Shown here piece by piece: positions 1 to 5,890 of a DNA stretch of 9,933 nt. The DNA is taken from NCBI GenBank assembly GCA_964409295.1, contig CAYPCV010000031.1, positions 1-9,933 on the forward strand. The letters are read 5' to 3'. Position numbers and translations under genes: made by a program. A model generated the notes under the pieces. It saw only the letters and a list, made by a program, of their open reading frames with translations. It made no database searches and was not told the origin of the DNA. The stretch comes from UBA1140 sp964409295. GTDB lineage: Bacteria; Campylobacterota; Campylobacteria; Campylobacterales; Sulfurovaceae. The stretch's first letter is position 1. Every line of letters begins with the position of its first letter.

Positions 1-37
1 AGTAGAGTTTTTAGAGAAAATTTAGTATAGCTTTTTA

Positions 38-46
38 TGCTACAAT
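38..46 (+). promoter_or_regulatory. Candidate extended -10 promoter of the RNase T2 gene
   Basis: The sequence TGCTACAAT (TGn followed by TACAAT) fits an extended sigma-70 -10 element. It would place transcription start near 52-54, about 16 bases before the ATG at 70. It is preceded by T-rich sequence, as is usual in Campylobacterota, where the -35 box is weak. The upstream in-frame ATG at 37 lies inside this element, which supports the later start. This is a by-eye match. Confidence 0.45.
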
Positions 47-69
47 ATCGAAAATTTATAAGGACAACA

Positions 70-1080
70 ATGAATAAATTAATAATTTCAACACTTATGG
101 TAGTAATTCCACTTAGTTTAATGGCAAAGAAACCAGCAATATATGAAAAGGCAACTAAAACTTGTGAAGCGTTTAATAACATGAAACATACTTCAAATAG
201 TAATGATGTTTCATTAAAGGTTGGAACAGAATATCGAATTTTACAAGAGAATAAGGGGCAAATTCTTATTTTGGTAGAGGGCGAAAGAGTTGCACAGCGT
301 TGGGTAGATGAAGGGTGTTTTTCTGATATGAAAACGCAAGAGAGTAAAACGGAACCTAAAAAAGTAGAAGAGAAAAAGGGCTTAAGTCTCTCATCTCTCT
401 TAAAATCTATTCAAGGTAGAGGGACTACGCAACAGATGCATAAATCTACCTCTAAACAGAATTTGTTGGCAATCTCATGGCAGAATGCTTTTTGTCAGAC
501 GCATCAGTATAAAAGAGAGTGTAAAAATATGAGTTCTAAAGATTTTGGAGCATTTGAATTTGTGCTTCATGGACTTTGGCCTCAACCTAGAAACAATCAA
601 TATTGTAATGTAGATAAAAAACAGGTAGGTATGGACAAAAATAAACAGTGGCATAGATTGAATAAACTGGACTTAACATCAGAAGTACGAAGTAATTTGG
701 CAAAATTGATGCCAGGTTATGGTTCTAATTTGCATAAGCATGAGTGGATTAAACATGGAACATGTTATGGAACAAATGCTAGTGACTATTATGCTGATGC
801 AATGAATCTGTTGACCCAAGTAAATTCGTCAAAAGTGGGGCAGTTTTTTAAACAAAATATTGGGAAAACTATACGCCTAGAAGAGGTTCGTAAAGTATTT
901 GATAAAGAGTTTGGCTCAGGAGCAGGAAAACATGTAACGATGAACTGTAAACGAGGATTGGTTACTGAATTGTGGTTGCATTTAGGAAATAAAGGAAATA
1001 CGCTTTCTGAGTTGTTCAAAACAGGAGAACGCCCTAGCAGAACTTGTCATAAAGGGCGTATTGATGCTGTTGGGTTTTAG
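70..1080 (+). CDS. Exported ribonuclease T2 family protein (RNase I-like)
   Basis: RNase T2 enzymes cut single-stranded RNA non-specifically through a 2',3'-cyclic phosphate. Bacterial members work in the periplasm or outside the cell. The protein (336 aa) has a signal peptide, residues 1 to about 19, hydrophobic and ending LMA before KK. A region at about 20-85, with Cys32, Cys83 and an RWV motif, looks like the SH3-like domain found before some proteobacterial T2 domains. A charged linker follows. The T2 domain (about 130-336) has both conserved blocks: HGLWP (His167) and HEWIKHGTC (Glu225, His229). The catalytic His/Glu/His set is therefore intact, and several cysteines could form disulfides. 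The start at 70 is chosen over the in-frame ATG at 37 because AAGGA lies at 60-64 with 5-base spacing and the signal peptide then begins cleanly. It appears monocistronic and converges on cysS. Confidence 0.93.
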   Translation: MNKLIISTLMVVIPLSLMAKKPAIYEKATKTCEAFNNMKHTSNSNDVSLKVGTEYRILQENKGQILILVEGERVAQRWVDEGCFSDMKTQESKTEPKKVEEKKGLSLSSLLKSIQGRGTTQQMHKSTSKQNLLAISWQNAFCQTHQYKRECKNMSSKDFGAFEFVLHGLWPQPRNNQYCNVDKKQVGMDKNKQWHRLNKLDLTSEVRSNLAKLMPGYGSNLHKHEWIKHGTCYGTNASDYYADAMNLLTQVNSSKVGQFFKQNIGKTIRLEEVRKVFDKEFGSGAGKHVTMNCKRGLVTELWLHLGNKGNTLSELFKTGERPSRTCHKGRIDAVGF

Positions 1081-1098
1081 CTCTTAGAGCTTTTCCCA
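1071..1098 (+). terminator. Inverted repeat at the RNase T2 / cysS convergent junction
   Basis: AGCTC (1079-1083) pairs with GAGCT (1087-1091) around a TTA loop. A further outer pairing TGGG (1071-1074) with CCCA (1095-1098) is separated by T-rich internal loops. On the plus strand the inner stem is followed by TTT, so it could end RNase T2 transcripts. The stem is short and overlaps both stop codons. It is a weak terminator candidate. Confidence 0.35.
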
Positions 1099-2484
1099 TA
1101 GTGTTCCCTCTGCTGTATCCATCAAAGAGATTCCCATTGCTGAAATCTCTTCGCGAATGGCATCGGATTGTTCATAATTTTTTGCCTTTTTAGCTTCATC
1201 TCTCTGTTGGATTAATGATTCTATTTTATTTTTAGTGGCTTCATCAATTCCAATTTGAAAGTAAGAGAATGGTTCTTTTCCTCCAAAACCTAAAAGTTCA
1301 TAAAGAAACTCTATATTGGCTAGGGTCTCTTTTTTTAGACCTTTATCTTTTGGATTTTCATTTAATTTATCATTGGTAGAGCTTATCATCTCATCAATAG
1401 TTGCTAGAGCTACAGAGATGTTTAAATCGTCACTCATAGCACTCATAATGGCTTTGTGAAACGCTTTATTGGGTTTCGATGCTTTGGTTGGGGTAACTCT
1501 TTTTTTGAGTCTATAGAGCTTGTCTAGGCGTTTTTTGGAATTTAGTAAATCCTCTTCATTAAAGTTAAAATCATTTCTATAGTGTACAGAAATAAGATAA
1601 TTTCGTAAAATCTCTCCATCATAAACTTTAAGAGCATCTTTTACAAAGAAGCTGTTTCCTAAACTTTTTGACATTTTTTCGCCATTGATGTTTACAAAAC
1701 CGTTATGCATCCAGTACTTTGCCAGTTCATGACCTGTGGCACAACGGCTTTGTGATGCTTCATTTTCATGATGAGGAAAGAGTAAATCTGCTCCTCCTCC
1801 ATGAATATCAATGCTGTATTCGTTATTGCCTTCAAAATGTTTCTCTATCATTGCCGAACACTCTATGTGCCAGCCTGGGCGACCTTTTGAAAAGGCTGTT
1901 TCAAAACAGATGTCATCGTCTCCATTACAGCGTTTCCAGAGTGCAAAATCTTTTGGATTTCGTTTTAAAGAAGTGTGTTCTACACGGCTTTGGTTGTCAT
2001 CATCATCGCCTACCATTTTAGAGATAGCCCCATACTTTTCATCTTTAGAGACATCAAAATAGACATCGCCAGATTCTACTACATAGGCAATGTCTTTATT
2101 AATTAAGCCTTGAATCATAGACTCCATCGCCTCAAGTGATTCGGTTGCTTTGGGTTCAATATCTGCGTCTATCACTCCTAAAGCTCTCATATCTTCTTTA
2201 TAACGTTGAATGTAATGAGTGGTTATCTCTTCTAAACTTTGCCCTGACTCTTGAACTTTTTTAATGATTTTATCATCAATATCCGTAAAATTTTTACCCA
2301 TGGTTACTTCATATCGTAAGGCTTTAAGAGTACGAGCCAAAAGGTCAAAGCTAAGGTTACTTCTAGCATGTCCTAAGTGTGCATCATCATAAACAGTAGG
2401 CCCACAAATATAGATAGAAGCTTTTCTTGGGATAATAGACTCAAAAGGAAGTTTTGTTTTTTTGACGCTGTCGTAGATGTGCAT
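1084..2484 (-). CDS. cysS: Cysteinyl-tRNA synthetase
   Basis: This class I aminoacyl-tRNA synthetase charges tRNA-Cys with cysteine using ATP, in the cytoplasm. The protein (466 aa) is near the E. coli length of 461. ICGPTVYDDAHLGHAR holds the HIGH-type motif HLGH at 36-39. The KMSKS motif is at 270-274 within GEKMSKSLGN. The zinc ligands that select cysteine are present: Cys27, Cys209 (in WHIECSAM), His238 and Glu242 (in FPHHENE). A helical C-terminal region follows (about 310-466), as in the DALR-containing family. The start is the ATG at 2484. The ribosome binding site is weak (AAGG about 12 bases upstream). The gene converges with RNase T2, leaving three bases between stop codons. Upstream lies a degraded transposon. 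No key residue is missing. Confidence 0.98.
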   Translation of the reverse strand: MHIYDSVKKTKLPFESIIPRKASIYICGPTVYDDAHLGHARSNLSFDLLARTLKALRYEVTMGKNFTDIDDKIIKKVQESGQSLEEITTHYIQRYKEDMRALGVIDADIEPKATESLEAMESMIQGLINKDIAYVVESGDVYFDVSKDEKYGAISKMVGDDDDNQSRVEHTSLKRNPKDFALWKRCNGDDDICFETAFSKGRPGWHIECSAMIEKHFEGNNEYSIDIHGGGADLLFPHHENEASQSRCATGHELAKYWMHNGFVNINGEKMSKSLGNSFFVKDALKVYDGEILRNYLISVHYRNDFNFNEEDLLNSKKRLDKLYRLKKRVTPTKASKPNKAFHKAIMSAMSDDLNISVALATIDEMISSTNDKLNENPKDKGLKKETLANIEFLYELLGFGGKEPFSYFQIGIDEATKNKIESLIQQRDEAKKAKNYEQSDAIREEISAMGISLMDTAEGTLWEKL

Positions 2485-2516
2485 AAGAGGTTAACCTTGT
2501 GTAGATATTTTTTGGG

Positions 2517-2522
2517 ATTATC
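2517..2522 (-). promoter_or_regulatory. Candidate -10 element for cysS
   Basis: Read on the minus strand this is GATAAT, a one-mismatch sigma-70 -10 box. It gives a leader of about 25 bases before the cysS ATG. No convincing -35 box was found. The transposon-derived sequence begins only about 15-45 bases further upstream, so the cysS promoter region sits next to the insertion. Confidence 0.3.
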
Positions 2523-2564
2523 AAATCGTAGCGTAAAACCACCTCTTTTAAGTGGTGTATATAA

Positions 2565-2591
2565 GCTACATTCGCCTTAGCGAATATTAGC
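2565..2591 (+). repeat. Bulged palindrome, probable left-end hairpin of the IS relic
   Basis: GCTA (2565-2568) pairs with TAGC (2588-2591), and ATTCGC (2570-2575) pairs exactly with GCGAAT (2580-2585) around a CTTA loop. One unpaired base on the left and two on the right form a small internal bulge. This matches the bulged subterminal hairpins recognised by single-strand (Y1) transposases. The role is inferred from position and shape. Confidence 0.5.
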
Positions 2592-2643
2592 ATTAATTAG
2601 GTAAAATATCAATATTACAACACCATATTGAAAAGGAGAAGAG

Positions 2644-2778
2644 ATGCTAAAAGCTCAAAAAGTTCGTCTATATCCAAATAAAGCACAGCAAGAAATCATC
2701 TCTTCTCAAATTGGTGGAGCAAGATATGTATATAACCGTGCCTTAGCTTTACGAAAGTTTGCCTACCAGACAATATAG
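2644..2778 (+). pseudogene. tnpB: Truncated TnpB/OrfB N-terminal fragment (IS200/IS605 family)
   Basis: The 44-codon reading frame begins MLKAQKVRLYPNKAQ and continues through GGARYVYNRALALRK to a TAG at 2776-2778. This is the characteristic start of IS200/IS605 OrfB proteins (TnpB, an RNA-guided nuclease related to Cas12), which are normally about 350-420 aa. The RuvC catalytic regions and the zinc finger are missing from this frame, so no nuclease activity is possible. A good ribosome binding site (AAGGAG at 2633-2638, 5 bases before the ATG) survives, so the short peptide could still be translated. Similarity to the family appears to end near codon 41, and the last few residues look like deletion-junction sequence. 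Confidence 0.85.
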
Positions 2779-2791
2779 TGAAAACTAAACT

Positions 2792-2827
2792 ATTGTGCTG
2801 GAAGATTTAAAAATTAAGAATATGACT
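2792..2827 (+). pseudogene. tnpB: TnpB RuvC-II region scrap
   Basis: Twelve codons read IVLEDLKIKNMT. This matches the conserved TnpB block around the second RuvC catalytic acid (the Glu in an I-x-x-E-D-L pattern), which lies well over 200 residues into an intact protein. The scrap is one base out of frame with the N-terminal fragment and only 13 bases after its stop codon. It ends exactly where the long hairpin begins. The rest of the C-terminal half, including the zinc finger and last RuvC motif, is gone. Confidence 0.7.
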
Positions 2828-2866
2828 TGTGAACTACTCCGTCATTTATGACGGGGTAGTTCACAA
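2827..2866 (+). repeat. Long hairpin, probable right end of the IS relic, in the recG leader
   Basis: TTGTGAACTAC (2827-2837) pairs with GTAGTTCACAA (2856-2866), and CCGTCA (2839-2844) pairs with TGACGG (2849-2854) around a TTTA loop. The only imperfection is T2838 opposite G2855, a wobble pair. The stem is thus 18 bp. There is no T-run after it on either strand, so it does not look like an intrinsic terminator. Its place right after tnpB-derived sequence fits an IS200/IS605 right-end hairpin. It ends 4 bases before the recG ribosome binding site, so it will form in any recG message that starts upstream. Confidence 0.7.
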
Positions 2867-2882
2867 TTTAAAAGGAAACGTT

Positions 2883-4670
2883 GTGAAAGAAGCGAAGTCA
2901 CTATTTCAAAAATTAAAAATTGTCTCTTTATTGGATTTAGCATTACTTATTCCATCTTCGTATAAGGACAGTAATTTAAGTCAAACTATTGAAGTAGGAA
3001 AAGTTCAGACCTTTGAAGCAAAGGTTGATGAGGTTTCTTTTATCAATGGTAGATTGCGTATCTCCTTTTATCTCCCACGCTTTAATAAACGTCTCAATTC
3101 AATGTTGTTTCGAGTTACACCGTATCATCATAAACTCTATACTCTTGGTTCTCATCATTATATTCAAGGTAGAGTAGAGGAGTACAAAGGGTATTTGCAG
3201 ATGAATCAAGCAAAGTCTCTCAAAAAAATAGGAGAGATTATCCCTAAGTATAGCAGTGTATTAAAAGAGAGCAGTATACGCTCATTGATAGAATATTATA
3301 TTACAGAAAGAAACCTCTATTCAGAGGGGTTAAATAGTCATGAAGTCTCAACCATTCTTGGTTTGCATTATCCTACAAATAGAAAAGAGATAGAAAAATA
3401 TGATAAAGAAGTTTTAAAATTTATAGAAGCGTTTAACTATATCAAAAAGTTAAAGGGTAAACGGGCAGATTTCCCTGCGTTAGCGAGTTTAAAAGGTTCT
3501 ATAGAGAGCTTTATTCAAAATTTGCCTTTTGAGTTGACAGCTGAACAGAAAACGGTTATTGATGAGATAAAAATAGATTTATCTTCTAGAAAAAAAGCAA
3601 CAAAACGGATGGTTATTGGCGATGTTGGCTCTGGAAAGACGATGGTTATTTTGGCATCAGCTGTTATGGCATATCCTCAAAAGAGTATATTAATGGCTCC
3701 TACCTCTCTGCTTGCACTTCAGATTTATGAAGAGGCAAAAAAATATCTGCCTAAAGAGATGACGATTGCATTAGTAATGCAGGGTAAAAAGAGTGAAGGC
3801 GATTATTTGGAGGTTGATTTTATTATTGGAACACATGCCATTCTTTTTAAAGAAGATATTCCAAAAGCTCCACTAATTATGGTAGATGAACAGCACCGTT
3901 TTGGAACAAAACAACGTGCTATGCTAGAAGCGATGATGGCAAGTGATGAACATAAACCACACTTTTTACAGTTTTCAGCCACGCCTATTCCACGAACACA
4001 GGCGATGATGCAGTCTGAATTGATTGATGTGAGTTTGATTACGAGTACCCCTTTTGAAAAAGATATTACAAGTCAAGTTATTGATAAAACAGATTTTCCT
4101 GAATTATTAGAAGATATAAAAAATGAAATAGCTCAAAATCATCAAGTACTTATTATCTATCCCTTAGTAGAGGAGAGTAGAGAAATTCCATATCAGTCGT
4201 TAGAAGAGGGGCGAGGTTTTTGGGAGAAAAGATTTGAAAAAGTCTACTTAACCCATGGAAAAGACAAAAAGAAAGAAGAGGTTTTAAGTGAGTTTAGAGA
4301 AAAGGGAAATATTCTTTTGGCGACCACAGTGGTAGAGGTGGGTATCTCTTTGCCTAGATTAACCCTAATAGTTATTGTAGGAGCAGAGCGTTTGGGTTTG
4401 GCAACTCTTCATCAACTTCGTGGACGGGTAGGGCGTTTAGGTCTAAAGAGTTACTGTTATCTCTTTACAAACAACAAGAAAAATAGTCGTTTAGAATCAT
4501 TTACGCAAACAGAGAGTGGATTTGAGATAGCACGATTAGATTTAAAGTTTAGAAATTCTGGGGATATTGTGGATGGAACGGTTCAGAGTGGAATGCAGTT
4601 TAAGTGGTTGGATTTGGCAGACGATGAGCATATTGTTCATGTTGCAAAAGAGAGGCTAAGAAGCCTCTAA
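2883..4670 (+). CDS. recG: ATP-dependent DNA helicase RecG
   Basis: RecG remodels stalled replication forks and branch-migrates Holliday junctions. The protein (595 aa from this start) has the shorter length typical of Campylobacterota; E. coli RecG is 693 aa. An N-terminal wedge/OB-fold region covers about 1-215. The superfamily 2 helicase core follows: Walker A GDVGSGKT (246-253), DEQH box VDEQHRFG (from 334), motif III SATPIPRT (365-372), a YPLVEES segment, and QLRGRVGR (511-518). The C-terminal DLKFRNSGD (553-561) replaces the usual RGPG-type signature. The GTG at 2883 is chosen because AAAGGA at 2871-2876 precedes it by 6 bases and the product then begins KEAKSLFQKLKI. An in-frame GTG at 2829 would add 18 residues encoded by the transposon hairpin and has no ribosome binding site. 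The gene converges on hpf. Confidence 0.95.
   Translation: MKEAKSLFQKLKIVSLLDLALLIPSSYKDSNLSQTIEVGKVQTFEAKVDEVSFINGRLRISFYLPRFNKRLNSMLFRVTPYHHKLYTLGSHHYIQGRVEEYKGYLQMNQAKSLKKIGEIIPKYSSVLKESSIRSLIEYYITERNLYSEGLNSHEVSTILGLHYPTNRKEIEKYDKEVLKFIEAFNYIKKLKGKRADFPALASLKGSIESFIQNLPFELTAEQKTVIDEIKIDLSSRKKATKRMVIGDVGSGKTMVILASAVMAYPQKSILMAPTSLLALQIYEEAKKYLPKEMTIALVMQGKKSEGDYLEVDFIIGTHAILFKEDIPKAPLIMVDEQHRFGTKQRAMLEAMMASDEHKPHFLQFSATPIPRTQAMMQSELIDVSLITSTPFEKDITSQVIDKTDFPELLEDIKNEIAQNHQVLIIYPLVEESREIPYQSLEEGRGFWEKRFEKVYLTHGKDKKKEEVLSEFREKGNILLATTVVEVGISLPRLTLIVIVGAERLGLATLHQLRGRVGRLGLKSYCYLFTNNKKNSRLESFTQTESGFEIARLDLKFRNSGDIVDGTVQSGMQFKWLDLADDEHIVHVAKERLRSL
4651..4668 (-). terminator. Candidate hpf terminator inside the recG 3' end
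   Basis: AGAGGCT (4651-4657) pairs perfectly with AGCCTCT (4662-4668) around a 4-base loop. On the minus strand the stem is followed by CTTTT, as expected of a weak intrinsic terminator for hpf transcripts. It lies over the last codons of recG. Confidence 0.45.
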
Positions 4671-4671
4671 A

Positions 4672-4689
4672 GTGCGTTTTTCAACGCAC
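4672..4689. terminator. Second hairpin between recG and hpf
   Basis: GTGCGTT (4672-4678) pairs perfectly with AACGCAC (4683-4689) around a TTTC loop, in the 31-base gap between the two convergent stop codons. The minus strand continues with TTT and the plus strand with AAAAG, so it fits leftward termination slightly better. It may serve both genes. Confidence 0.45.
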
Positions 4690-4701
4690 AAAAGTTATTT
4701 A

Positions 4702-5232
4702 TTAATATAAACCGAATTTCCCGTCGGCTCTTTTATACATTACACGCATTAGACCATCATGGTCATTAAATACGATAAATTGTCTCTTTTTCTCTGCTTT
4801 TAATGCATCAATAGCTTCATCAAAGTCTAGTGGTTTATGAAGTTCTAAATCCATAGGTACAAGTTCCACATCTTCTGGTTCTAGGTCAAGTACAGCTTCT
4901 GCATCAAGTCCTAAATCTTTAAAAGACATTACTTTATGACTTTTAATTTTATCAGCATGTCTTCTAAGTGCTTTTTTTGCTCTGTCAATAGCAACGTCTG
5001 TTGCAGAGTATACGTCTTTATCTCTTTGAGTAATAACAATAGTGTTTTTATCTTTTAAATTCAGAACGAGTTCTACAGAAACTCCTTCTTTAGATTTATT
5101 GTTTGCTGTTACGATAGTGTTGCTTGAAATAATTTCTAAATTGTACATGTCTAACGCATCAATACTTGCAGAGATATGTTCTCTAATAGAGTCTGATAGG
5201 TCAAAACGTCTTCCCACTATATTTTTACTCAT
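4702..5232 (-). CDS. hpf: Ribosome hibernation promoting factor, long form
   Basis: Long HPF proteins bind the 30S decoding region in slow growth or stress and pair ribosomes into inactive 100S dimers. The protein has 176 aa. The N-terminal S30AE domain (about 1-100) begins MSKNIVGRRFDLSDSIREHI and includes the basic helix AIDRAKKALRRHADKIKSHK. An acidic linker follows (about 108-130, rich in Asp and Glu). The C-terminal dimerisation domain (about 131-176) ends MRVMYKRADGKFGLY, matching the conserved V-x-Y-x-R-x-D-G-x-x-G-L ending of long HPF. The two-domain layout separates it from short HPF/YfiA, which lack the C-terminal part. AAAGGA (minus strand, 5239-5244) lies 6 bases before the ATG. 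It appears to be a single-gene unit with its own promoter. Confidence 0.95.
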   Translation of the reverse strand: MSKNIVGRRFDLSDSIREHISASIDALDMYNLEIISSNTIVTANNKSKEGVSVELVLNLKDKNTIVITQRDKDVYSATDVAIDRAKKALRRHADKIKSHKVMSFKDLGLDAEAVLDLEPEDVELVPMDLELHKPLDFDEAIDALKAEKKRQFIVFNDHDGLMRVMYKRADGKFGLY

Positions 5233-5301
5233 GATTTATCCTTTTGTCTTGTTTTACAAACATTATTTCACATTTTATTTCTGTGAGTGTTTGTAATATG
5301 T

Positions 5302-5307
5302 ATTATA
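5302..5307 (-). promoter_or_regulatory. hpf: Candidate hpf promoter -10 box
   Basis: On the minus strand this reads TATAAT, a perfect sigma-70 -10 consensus, giving a leader of roughly 60 bases before the hpf ATG. The -35 region is AT-rich without a clear consensus (TTTACT at 5328-5333 is spaced about 20 bases away). It sits between the end of the pilin operon and hpf, so hpf is probably transcribed independently. Confidence 0.5.
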
Positions 5308-5349
5308 CCGATAATAAGTAAATGGATAGTAAATAATACTAAAATTAAT

Positions 5350-5381
5350 CTGTAATATACAGAAAAATTTAAATTTTCTGT
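5350..5381 (-). terminator. AT-rich inverted repeats at the end of the pilin operon
   Basis: ACAGAAAA (5359-5366) pairs with TTTTCTGT (5374-5381), overlapping the last codons of the mshP-like gene. A second small hairpin, CTGTA (5350-5354) with TACAG (5358-5362), lies just beyond and shares bases with the first, so the two are alternatives. The stems are AT-rich and no clean T-run follows. This is a weak candidate for the operon's transcription end. Confidence 0.3.
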
Positions 5382-5890
5382 AAGGTTCTTCGATGATAGG
5401 TAATATCTCGGTTGGCAGGGTCATCAAAATCCTTATAGGTTATAAAGGTATCTATGATTAAAGAGATGGTTTTATCAAATCCTGTTATTTGTTCTGTCCA
5501 TGTTGCACTGTGTGATGTATTGGATGCTATTCCAATGGTTCCATCTGTTAAAATAGTTTTATTACATCCGTTAAGTAAATTATCATTTCCTATGTATTTA
5601 ATATTTATACGTATGTCATACCCTTTATCTCCTGCTTCTCCAAAATGGTCGATAATAGTCTCAAGGCAGTTGGGAGTAGTTTTTCGGTCATAGTGAATTA
5701 CATATAAAATAGCCAACTCTGTATAGCTTCTTGCCAATAGACCAGCTTGCTCTTTTTGATATTGTAGTGTTGTAGCTTTTATCGTTTTACCTGAGATATT
5801 CATAATTAATGCTGTTAATGATGCCATTATTACAATAACAAAAATAGCTGTAATCATAGAGAATGCTTTTTTATTTTTTATATTTATCAT
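5369..5890 (-). CDS. MshP-like minor prepilin protein
   Basis: A small protein (173 aa) with a type IV prepilin-like start: basic leader MINIKNKKA, then FSMITAIFVIVIMASLTALIM as the hydrophobic helix (about 10-30). Predicted cleavage is between Ala9 and Phe10. Position +5 is Thr, not the usual Glu, as in GspK/PilX/MshP-type tip proteins, which do not need the Glu that pairs with a neighbour's N-terminus. The ITAIFV-type helix and the place of the gene after mshD- and mshO-like genes favour MshP, the MSHA pilus minor component. The globular part has two cysteines, Cys75 and Cys109, that could form a disulfide in the periplasm. The ATG overlaps the upstream stop codon (ATGA), implying coupled translation. 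It is the last gene of the operon. Family assignment is by pattern and context. Confidence 0.65.
   Translation of the reverse strand: MINIKNKKAFSMITAIFVIVIMASLTALIMNISGKTIKATTLQYQKEQAGLLARSYTELAILYVIHYDRKTTPNCLETIIDHFGEAGDKGYDIRINIKYIGNDNLLNGCNKTILTDGTIGIASNTSHSATWTEQITGFDKTISLIIDTFITYKDFDDPANRDITYHRRTLQKI

Larger units (their letters stand above)
2538..2866 (+). mobile_element. Degenerate IS200/IS605-type (TnpB-only) element relic
   Basis: This stretch between cysS and recG holds, in order: a small hairpin (ACCAC 2538-2542 with GTGGT 2552-2556), a bulged palindrome (2565-2591), the start of a tnpB/orfB gene (2644 on), an out-of-frame scrap of the TnpB RuvC-II region (2792-2827), and a long hairpin (2827-2866). 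Subterminal imperfect palindromes at both ends, with no terminal inverted repeats, are typical of IS200/IS605 elements. The element seems to have lost most of tnpB through at least two deletions while keeping end-like structures. No tnpA transposase is present. The exact outer limits cannot be fixed from one copy. They would be set by aligning against an intact relative. Confidence 0.7.

Noticed and set aside
37..69. Starting RNase T2 at the ATG at 37
   Set aside because: That ATG overlaps the candidate -10 element, has no ribosome binding site, and would put 11 residues before a clean signal peptide that starts at 70.
1719..2062. Plus-strand reading frames inside cysS
   Set aside because: They are fully antisense to conserved CysS motifs, with no recognisable domain.
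2827..2866. The long hairpin as a rho-independent terminator
   Set aside because: Neither strand has a T-run after the stem, and the upstream sequence is a broken transposase gene. A transposon end explains it better.
2829..2882. Extending recG to the GTG at 2829
   Set aside because: The extra 18 codons are encoded by the transposon right-end hairpin and have no ribosome binding site. The GTG at 2883 has AAAGGA 6 bases upstream.
2485..2882. A CRISPR array or tRNA in the long non-coding gap
   Set aside because: No regularly spaced direct repeats and no cloverleaf or CCA end are visible. The structure is explained by the IS relic.
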